From: Toxonevra muliebris
Taxonomy: Eukaryota; Arthropoda; Insecta; Diptera; Pallopteridae
Direction of reading: 5' to 3'
Assembly: GCA_963691655.1 (NCBI GenBank)
Contig: OY829326.1
Span: 84,685,235 to 84,749,234 of the forward strand
Length of the DNA: 64,000 nucleotides
Below are positions 56,537 to 64,000 of this stretch, piece by piece. The position numbers and the translations under genes were made by a program. Numbering within the stretch: the stretch's first letter is position 1; every line of letters begins with the position of its first letter. The notes under the pieces are model-generated. The model searched no databases. It had not been told where the DNA came from and saw nothing but the letters and a program-made list of their open reading frames with translations.

Positions 56537-58833
56537 TTAACCATTATTAATTTCGTATAAATGCAATGGAGCACTTGTGAAAAATGAAATATTTTTTATA
56601 AAAATATTTTCTTCTTTGTTACCAACTTCATATGATTGAAAATGTTTACAAAATCTTTTTATTGTTATGGGGTAACAAGATACTAACAATTTTTGTTCTT
56701 CATGAATAAAAATATGTATCTTAAAAAGTTGAAATGAAGATGGTTTCCAACAAGCTAAATAGCAATTACTTTTATAAAGAATGCCATTATATTCAACCGA
56801 CTCTGAAACTTTTACGGAATCAAAATTGATATCTGTGAAATGTTGCATTTTTGGAAAGTAGTCCATACTCCTTAAATTGACAACAGAAAAAACACTGTCG
56901 TCAAACGAAGATGGAATACCATTCTGATAAGTTATTAGAAAACCTTAAAGATGACTTTATTGCGATCGGAAAAGATGGATTTATTCTTGATGAGATGCTA
57001 TTAAAATAGGCCTTTGCCTCTTTATGTTTGGCTTCAAAACGCATAACCCATGAATATTTCATTGGCCCACACCTTCTAATAGCACTAGGATAATGTACCA
57101 CAAAATGATGTTTTGGTTTCAGAGTCGGTCCATATAATGTATGATGTTCGAAAATTAAATCTTTTAATCTTTTAATTAAATCATTTTCTGAATAGTTAAT
57201 ATGAAACAAAAAATCTATTATTTGTATAAGATTAGTTAATAAAATCCAATGTTCATTTTCTTTTTGAATTAAATCACCTATCATAAGTGGTAAAAAATTT
57301 ATAAAACACAAAACTTCTCTAGCAGTCATCTTCAAATTATGTGACTTAAGTCTGCTTAAATCTAATGCAAGCGATGAATTTCCTATTTCCATCGCACCAT
57401 ATGGGAATAGTTGTTTTCTGCTATTAATGGTATCTAATGTAATTAAGTCATCATTTATCAAAGCTAGTAAAATATTGCAAACATCGTACATACACACACC
57501 TTCTAAAATGTCATGCATCAAATCAAAATAAAAGTTTTCGATGACATGAAAACTGTTTAATTGGTTAAAAACACAATCAAATTTTATACCGGTCTCAGAA
57601 AAATTATGTTGAAGTAAATCCTTTTCGTAGCTTTTTTGTCTCTTAGATGAATACTATTTTCTAAATTGTCACTTTTCATTTGATCTCGTGTTCTTGTACA
57701 AACACCGCAAAATCTCTTTGAATTGAAGGACTTAACAAAACCAAAAATACTATTAAGACCTAAATTATCTCCTACAATTAAGCCTAGTACAAAATGAACT
57801 TTAATGCTTCCCAGTGGTGTGCATATGTCAATGCCATTTTCTAAAACCTGCAGCTCATTCAATAAATGGTGAAATGAGATGTCATTGCCACAGTTTTTTA
57901 AATTTTCAGTAAATATGAAATCTAACTTTGATAATAAATGTTGTGGCAGTGTTGGAAATAAATAATAATAGCCACAAATGGACGATACATGACTTCCAAG
58001 AGCATTATTTATTTGAAAATCATCAAAGTATAAAAAAATGGTATTACCTTGTCATTAGAATTAAACTTTTGCTTCTTTAATTTAAAAATATCGCAATTCA
58101 AAAAATTTGTTATGATGCTATTATTTTCAAGCTTTTCTTGGTTCTTAAGTGTAATTTCAAGTACATTTAAATTGAAATTGAAGAGGCATTATATATATAT
58201 TAAGTGGGTTGGAAACCAAAACAGGATTACCCTTTACGACTTTCGAGGATATATTATTTTGTATAAGAAAAATATGAGGATGAGCAAATAATTTCATTTC
58301 CTTCAAAATTTTCAAGAGACGACCTTACCATTTAAATCTTTTTGAATTTCATTACCAACATTTGCAGCAGTAATATTTTTAATTGCATTTGAAATATCTA
58401 ACAATATGTTAGATATCATATTTTGAATCTCAACAACTTCTTTTCTAGGCATAAATAATTTGGCATACAACTTTAGGGATAATAATACAGCACTTCTTTT
58501 TAACATGCAAATAGTTTCCTCATTACAACTGTTAGGAATAACAATTTCATTAGAAATATTAATTGTAGATCTATTTTTACATGTGCCAATATTTACGTTA
58601 CTGACATGGGAGGAATTTTCAATTAAACTAGATTCAGAAGTTTTTAAGTACGTACGCGCATGCACACTTTCTATGTGAGAACGAAATGCATTGTACTTTG
58701 AAAATAGTTGATTGCAATTATTTTCTTTACACTGCAAGCTGTTATTCTGTGTAATCAAATGATCGTATTTTAAATGCCTGCAAAGACAGTTTATATCAGA
58801 GTGATGTCTCAAACACTTAAAGCAAATATACAT
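56537..58833 (-). pseudogene. C2H2 zinc-finger transposase of the 5.6-kb element
   Basis: It starts MYICFKCLRHHSDINCLCRH with C2H2-type patterns (CRHLKYDH; CKENNCNQLFSKYNAFRSHI). Later blocks are ILKEMKLFAHPHIFLIQ, FDDFQINNALGSH (acidic pair near 58030), FVLGLIVGDNLGLNSIFGF, FCGVCTRTRDQ, MHDILEGVCMYDVCNIL, KPKHHFVVHYPSAIRRCGPM followed by RFEAKHKEAK, and a tail ending HLYEINNG at 56537. These follow the usual order in EnSpm-like animal transposases. Frameshifts near 58140, 58045, 57628 and 56920 break it. Exon 1 ends at a good donor (GTAAGG, 58328). Confidence 0.82.
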
Positions 58834-58846
58834 TTTAAAAACCGAA

Positions 58847-61031
58847 TTAATTTTTATTCAAATAATGAATAAGAGAAGTAATATTAGACGATTTTAAATC
58901 GTAAGAAGTATTTATACAATAAAAATATTTTTGAATTATAACCCAAGCAGGTTGGCAAGCTAATGGATACTGTAAGGAAAAGACTTGAAAGAATTTAAAA
59001 CAAGTATCCAAAGCTTCAATAAATGAAGAAAATTTATAAAGATTCTTATCGAAATAAATATAAAATGAATTCAAGTTTTCATCAGTCAAACCTTCTGCTA
59101 TAATAAAAGATTGAACTGTGCAACCAATATTATAGTATTTGTTGATCAGCTCGTTCACTTTTCGGTTGTAGTCGTTTATTGATGTAAGCCGCAACACAAA
59201 GCTTTCTTGAGCATCTAAAATTGAAACTTTTTTATTCTTGTTGCCGTTTTTGTCCTTAAATCTTGCAGCAGCAGGCAGGACAGAATTTAAAAGAATTGCG
59301 AAAATGTAATCTTCAGAATCTGTTGTAATAGGTAATAAATAACAATAAATAATGTAAGTATATTACTTGTTTTAAGTTATTACAAACCTATTGCTGGCGT
59401 TGAACTATTAGTAGTAGCAAGAGATAAGAGTTTTTTGCAGCTTTCGTTGTGAATATTTGCTGAATAGTATTCCTTTATGGATACTTTGAACAACTCCCAC
59501 TTACTAAGGAGCAAATGGTCCTTTCTAGGGTATAGTAGTTTAAAATCAATGTTTATCTGGAAATACATAAAAGCAGCCAATAAAGTTAAACTAAAAATAT
59601 GCATATTTTTTCACCTACCAAATCAGCTGCTCTGGCATCCTTAAATTTTGGCCACGATTCCAAAAACTGAACATGCGTCAACGTCTTCAAATTTTGCTGG
59701 CGAAGATTGAATGTTTTCTGCCATTTGTCGCACACAATATTCCAATCGGAAATATCTCTACTGAGCTGTGACTTAAGCGCCAACGAAATGGATACATCTA
59801 CTTTGGCTATTGGTGCTCCATCGCTAATTTCTGTTGCTGTCATTGTCTCAATTAAATCTGCCGATTTTTCCAAAATTTTACACCTTTTTGCCCTGCTGTT
59901 GGTGTATTTCGAATAAAGTTTGCCACTGGGATTTTTTTTGCCTTGTCGCGGAATGAAATAGTACTCCTGCTTGGGGAAATATAGAAATTAAATTTAATTT
60001 GAATAATAACACTGTAGTTATGATATGATTTTACTTTCACATCAATTTCAGTCGGAAAAACAGAAATTATCTGGTCAATTATGCCCGGATAGTCAGCCAC
60101 CCGTATGGCTATTTCGTTGCAATTTGCTTCTTCGACTATAATTTTAATAATTTGCTCCCTGTGTCGATTTTCTAAATGGGCAAACTTCTCATAAAATTGA
60201 AGCAAGCTTTTGCCTTGTGACGATGTTTTTACAAGTGATGGAAAATCCAGCTAAGACGATCAATATTTAAATAAGTTATTTAAATCAAATAGAGGTATCT
60301 TACGATTTTAATGGCACTTTTAACAGATGGCAAACTGTCTTTTCCTTCTTGCGTTAGCGCTGACTGCGTTTCCTGGGAGCTTGCAACATTTCGTTTCAAC
60401 CAAGAGCACACTTTCGAATTTAGGGACAGAGTTTCATCGTCGATTTGATACTGTAATTGAATAAATCCAACAACTTTTTATAATTACTAAATTTAAATTA
60501 CCTCGTTTTTCCTCCACAAAAACAGTTTCTCTCTAAATTCAGCCCTTAATCCAACGTTGCTGATAGCATCTTTTATGTCATCCTTCGACAAATATTTGAG
60601 AGATTTAAAGGTTATGCCTGCAGTTGTAATATTAAGTTGTGTTGAGGGAAAAGAAAGAAATAACAATGAAGTTTTTTATAGAGCTGTGAAGTTATTGTGA
60701 AATTATTTTAGTTTTTTATTTCACAAATTGCAGGTCTTACAGTTTTTGACACAAAAAAATCACGATTTCACAATATGCATACAATTTTTAAAACTCAATA
60801 CACTTTTTTTCATAAAAAATAACAGATAGTCAAAACACACTTACATTTTAGAGTCGCATAAAGACTAGGCATTTCGAAAATCTCCAACAGATCTGTTAAT
60901 TTTTTTTCTTCACCGTCTGCATCTACAACGAGTCCTCCAGGAACCTCCGCAATGCTCACCACTGCTCCAGTTAGATTATCAACACTTATTAAATGCCCGT
61001 ATTTGTCTAAATCTAAATGGTAGCTCTGCAT
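58847..61031 (-). CDS. Intact seven-exon transposon gene with SAM-like domain
   Basis: Exons by GT-AG sites are 61031-60845, 60617-60502, 60450-60304, 60250-60035, 59966-59619, 59556-59388 and 59319-58847. All phases fit, giving 1656 nt or 551 residues without a stop. The N-terminus (MQSYHLDLDKYGHLISVDNL ... LEIFEMPSLYATLKC) leads into FKSLKYLSKDDIKDAISNVG followed by LRAEFREKLFLWRK, which has the SAM-domain helix pattern. Further on are EYYFIPRQGKKNPSGKLYSK (a basic block seen in related transposon proteins), SWPKFKDARAADL, WELFKVSIKEYY and a helical C-terminus. Its role is unknown; it may be a DNA- or protein-binding partner of the transposase. I chose ATG 61031 because the upstream in-frame codon is GTG. 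Confidence 0.85.
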
Positions 61032-61579
61032 TTTATTTTTAAATGTTTTCACTGGACATCAACACACGAATTTATTTGCACACGCGACGAAATCACAATT
61101 AAAACTAATTAAAAAGCTTCACAATGCCTTTGAAAAAGATCATAGGCGACTGCGATTTAAATACTTATTGACTCTTTCTGCATTTCGTTTTCTTTCACCT
61201 CCTTTGCCTCTTTCCTCTACTTTGCAAACAAAGCAATAACAAATTTCCAAATTTTGTTTTTGTTTTGCATGCATGTAAAGAAGACGAATGATGTAAAGGA
61301 GATGAACGAGAACGAAATACAGTAAATTACCGTTAGAATACTTATAGTTATTGTTGTAAAATCTACAACAACGCGTGCATGGCGATATGAGAAGTAAGTA
61401 TTTTACATTTTGAATTGAAGATGCATTGTCAAACTTAAGTTTATGAAACTTCAATTTTAAGTTTTTGTATTTGATTTAACTTTTTTCGAAGTTAATTTCA
61501 ATAATTTTTTTTAAATAATGATCAAATTTAAATCAAGTACGATCGTACTCGATTTTACATCGCTGTTTTTCTCTGGGTG

Positions 61580-61688
61580 TATTTACAAGCACTATATTCA
61601 TTTTTGCAAGCATCACAATCATAATATTAATAAAAAAATCAAATCTGTTTAATAAAACTCAGGAGAGTTTTGAATTAAGGAAGGGAGG
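61580..61688 (+). pseudogene. env 3' end and polypurine tract of errantivirus B
   Basis: Beyond the transposon the frame continues with a hydrophobic isoleucine-rich anchor and a short polar tail. It runs into AAGGAAGGGAGG (61677-61688), the polypurine tract that primes plus-strand synthesis, directly before the LTR. Confidence 0.8.
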
Positions 61689-62157
61689 AGTTATGCCAGA
61701 GGCATTATATTCAATAAGAATAAACAAAGGAAAATATAATATTCCTATAAATAGGTCACTTTGACCAAAATAACATTTTATCTGTAGGAAAAATACATTT
61801 AACGAACATTGATCAAAACAACATTTTATCTGTTGGAAAAATGCATTGATCAAAACAGCAAGCAAACAATAAATATTTAATTTAAGTAGAAAAGAAACAA
61901 TAGACAAACAATGATAACAATGATCAAAACAACATGTAAAATATACAAATGACAATAACATTGATAAAACAATATTTATATTCAGTTGGTCACGAAAAAC
62001 TGATAAATGTAACAAACAAATATAAATAAGAAGTATAAGATAAAAATTAGTATATAAGAACCTAAAATTGAAAATAAAATTCAGATTAATCCACTCCATC
62101 AAAATAAGCACTATTTATTTTAAGATTAATTTCGCTCGGTACAATAACGAGATAATT
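61689..62157 (+). repeat. 3' LTR of errantivirus B (469 bp)
   Basis: Starts AGTTATGCC right after the polypurine tract and ends AGATAATT before CGCG. Confidence 0.92.
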
Positions 62158-62233
62158 CGCGCAAAGAATATTTTTTGAGCCTCGATGCAGAAATCATTGC
62201 ATTGCTATGAATATTTGTTGTTGCGGTCGCGCG

Positions 62234-62793
62234 AGTTACGTCAGGAGCAGTAACAGAAATCCAATTGGATAATGTTCATATTCTGTTTCCAATCACTAAA
62301 GAGAATTGTACACAATCTGCATTATCACGTTACTGCTTCTGCCGTACACAAAACCCAATAAAAAAACAGATATATGATAAACAGGATGTAGTCATGCTGA
62401 ATAAATATTAAGTTGGGTTTTCTCAAATATATAGAAGTGTTATACTCATCATAAATAAATGTTAAGTTGGGTTTTCCCAAATATATTAAAGTATTGTTTC
62501 TTAAGAAACCAAACATAAGTAGATGAGTAACAACCACATGGTGTGAAAATCTCTTGAAGTTTCCTTATTTTTTATAATTACGGTCTGTTTGTTTGTCATA
62601 GCTTATATGAAACACATATATAAAACAAACAAACAGAACAAACTAGGGTTAAGAAAACTGATCTGCGATCGGTATATAAGTAAGTAGAAATAAGAAATAA
62701 AGTAAGTCTTAAGATTCATTACAAAAAATAAAGAAGTGAAAACTTCAACAAATTTTGTTTTACTTAGTGGCTTAAGCTACTAAATCTATAACT
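62234..62793 (+). mobile_element. Solo LTR of an errantivirus (560 bp), CGCG duplication
   Basis: Begins AGTTACGTCAGG and ends CTATAACT. Both sides carry CGCG (62230-62233, 62794-62797). Its right part matches, in reverse, the LTR remnant of errantivirus A at 52457-52577 (TTAGTGGCTTAAGCTACTAA). It arose by LTR-LTR recombination of a provirus of that family. Confidence 0.9.
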
Positions 62794-62884
62794 CGCGCTA
62801 AGAATATTTGTTTTGGTTTTTCGGTTGATTACATTTGGTTGTGTTGTTGAAGTCTAATGCCAGTAGCTCAATGGGCTCTTTTGG

Positions 62885-63805
62885 CTAATGGAAACAATTA
62901 ACTTTCGAAGTTGTTAATGTATAGGTCATGTGTATGACCACGTACGAAGCATGACCTTTACGTATAAAAAATAAGTATGTACTTCCAGGGTTAAGGAAAG
63001 TGGACGAGCGTAGAACGGAAGCCTTTATTTGAAACGGTCCGACAAAATCTACACCTGTAGTAGAAAATCGAAGAGAGAAATTACAGCGCTCAGGAGCTAG
63101 AGCAGCCATAATTTGAGACCGCATTGTTTGCTTGTATCTAGTGCAAGCTTTACACTGGAATATACACTTTTTGACTTCAAGTTTCAAGCGAGGAATGAAA
63201 TATTCTTGTCTTACTATGCGAAGCATGAGACTGACTTCCCCATGGAGGAATAGATTATGGAGAAAATCTAGATAGAGAGTGCAGTTGCGAGAATTCTCAG
63301 GAATGATTATTGTACGGCGTTCGTTATAGCTAAGAGCTGAATGAACGAGACGACCATTCACTCTCAAGATATTCTGCTTATCCAGGAAACGATTGAGCAT
63401 GAGAACAGTGCTTTTCTTCTCTATGGGTGTGTCATCGAGTAATGATGTTCTTTCTCGTGGATAATAACGAGATTGAGCCAAGAGTATAAGACGTATCTTC
63501 ACAAATTGAATTTCGGCTTGAAGGATAGAGCTTGAAGCTGGGACATTAGCTTTGCTAACCTTTGCCTTCGCATTATGGAAAAAGCGATAAACATATGCCA
63601 ACACTCGAAGAGCTGGAGGAAATGAGGATAATCGTTCGAGAATGTCGATTTCCTTATCCGCTTTCCTTTGCATTTCGTGGACTTCGGCCAATAACACTGG
63701 AATACAGTGAAAATATAACATGAACCAAAGTATGTTTTCTAAACTAATTCGAAGTTGCTGGTTTTCCATGGGTAACTTTTCGAGATATGACAAAATAACG
63801 GGTTT
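62885..63805 (-). pseudogene. Bel/Pao pol fragment (RNase H end and integrase start)
   Basis: The open frame from ATG 63793 leftwards has VLMLNRFLDKQNILRVNGRL and SYNERRTIIIPENS. An integrase zinc finger follows (LHNLFLHGEVSLML ... CIFQCKACTRYKQ), then the catalytic start STTGVDFVGPFQIKA with the first aspartate. The arrangement of R-V-G-GRL, then H-P-I-ILP, then H2C2, then GVDFxGP is typical of Bel/Pao elements. After that the frame degenerates (YLFFIRKGHASYVVIHMT) and ends at 62885, so the second and third catalytic residues are missing. Upstream of about 63805 no RT sequence is seen. Confidence 0.82.
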
Positions 63806-64000
63806 TCAGGTTACAGTTTCACTTACAGATCTAAGTTATATGCCATATAATTAAATTACGCGTTTAATGCTGTCAAGTTTGTTAAAACGGGATTATAAAT
63901 GACTGAGATATAGATGCTGAAAGTTAAATTTTGGTGTGATTTTTGAGAAATTTTTACATAAGTCGTGGGCTAAGTTTTCTTTATCACAAAATCTGTGGTA

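Larger units (their letters stand above)
55979..61579 (-). mobile_element. 5.6-kb DNA transposon with SAM-like gene and transposase
   Basis: Ends read CACCGAGAGAAAAAGCG (55979) and, in reverse, CACCCAGAGAAAAACAGCG (from 61579). TA lies on both sides (55977-55978, 61580-61581), and removing the element rejoins the env frame. Two genes lie on the - strand: a spliced, intact one at 61031-58847 and a broken transposase at 58833-56537. Subterminal regions are rich in GTTGATT/AATCAAC words (56010-56290). The CACC end and transposase type suggest the CMC/EnSpm group. Confidence 0.88.
52624..62157 (+). mobile_element. Errantivirus B: two LTRs, gag-pol deleted, env split
   Basis: LTRs at 52624-53105 and 61689-62157 share start AGTTATGCCAGAGGCATTA and end AACGAGATAATT. 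Counting by eye I see roughly 16 substitutions and two short indels between them. Flanks are CACG (52620-52623) and CGCG (62158-62161), a probable 4-bp duplication. Inside remain a leader, the integrase C-terminal half, and env. The env is interrupted by a 5.6-kb DNA transposon (55979-61579). Confidence 0.92.

Overview
The window looks like transposon-rich nuclear DNA of a brachyceran fly. It is AT-rich and intron-bearing. The one host gene I can identify is ALG11, the ER mannosyltransferase of the dolichol pathway. Around it are mariner and Tc1-like elements, jockey-like LINEs, a tRNA-derived SINE family, Ty3/gypsy and Bel/Pao elements, and env-bearing errantiviruses. No prokaryotic feature, CRISPR array or rRNA is visible.

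ALG11 lies on the + strand in three exons (6611-7069, 24308-24984, 35986-36070). Their reading phases fit exactly (406 codons plus stop), and a poly(A) signal follows at 36097. The N-terminal exon, about 70-80 residues, is not in the window. The introns are 17.2 kb and 11.0 kb and are built almost entirely of repeats. Intron A holds a MITE, a Tc1-like relic, a composite repeat with a tRNA-like core, a 487-bp tandem array, an RNase H-bearing LINE, SINEs and a TA-flanked 700-bp MITE. Intron B holds a mariner, a foldback cluster, a 3.7-kb DNA transposon with transposase and DUF4806-like genes, and a MITE next to the last exon. Upstream of exon A (1-6610) are an internally deleted gypsy element, a LINE relic and a second mariner.

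Downstream of ALG11 (36.1-64 kb) I recognise no host gene. In order there are LINE relics and a truncated SINE (36.4-40.6 kb), three adjoining minisatellites with periods 33, 11 and 11 bp (40.6-45.4 kb), an errantivirus on the - strand (46.0-52.6 kb), and a second errantivirus on the + strand (52.6-62.2 kb) whose env is split by a 5.6-kb DNA transposon. A solo LTR and a Bel/Pao pol fragment follow.

Most mobile genes are broken. The clear exception is a seven-exon gene inside the 5.6-kb transposon (61031-58847, - strand). Its splice sites and phases give an uninterrupted 551-codon frame, while the transposase beside it has several frameshifts. Several insertions can be dated relative to each other because the target duplications are still legible: SINE into the tRNA-like repeat, TA-MITE into the same repeat, 3.7-kb element into the foldback repeat, and 5.6-kb element into env. 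Family assignments rest on motifs read by eye; no database search was run.
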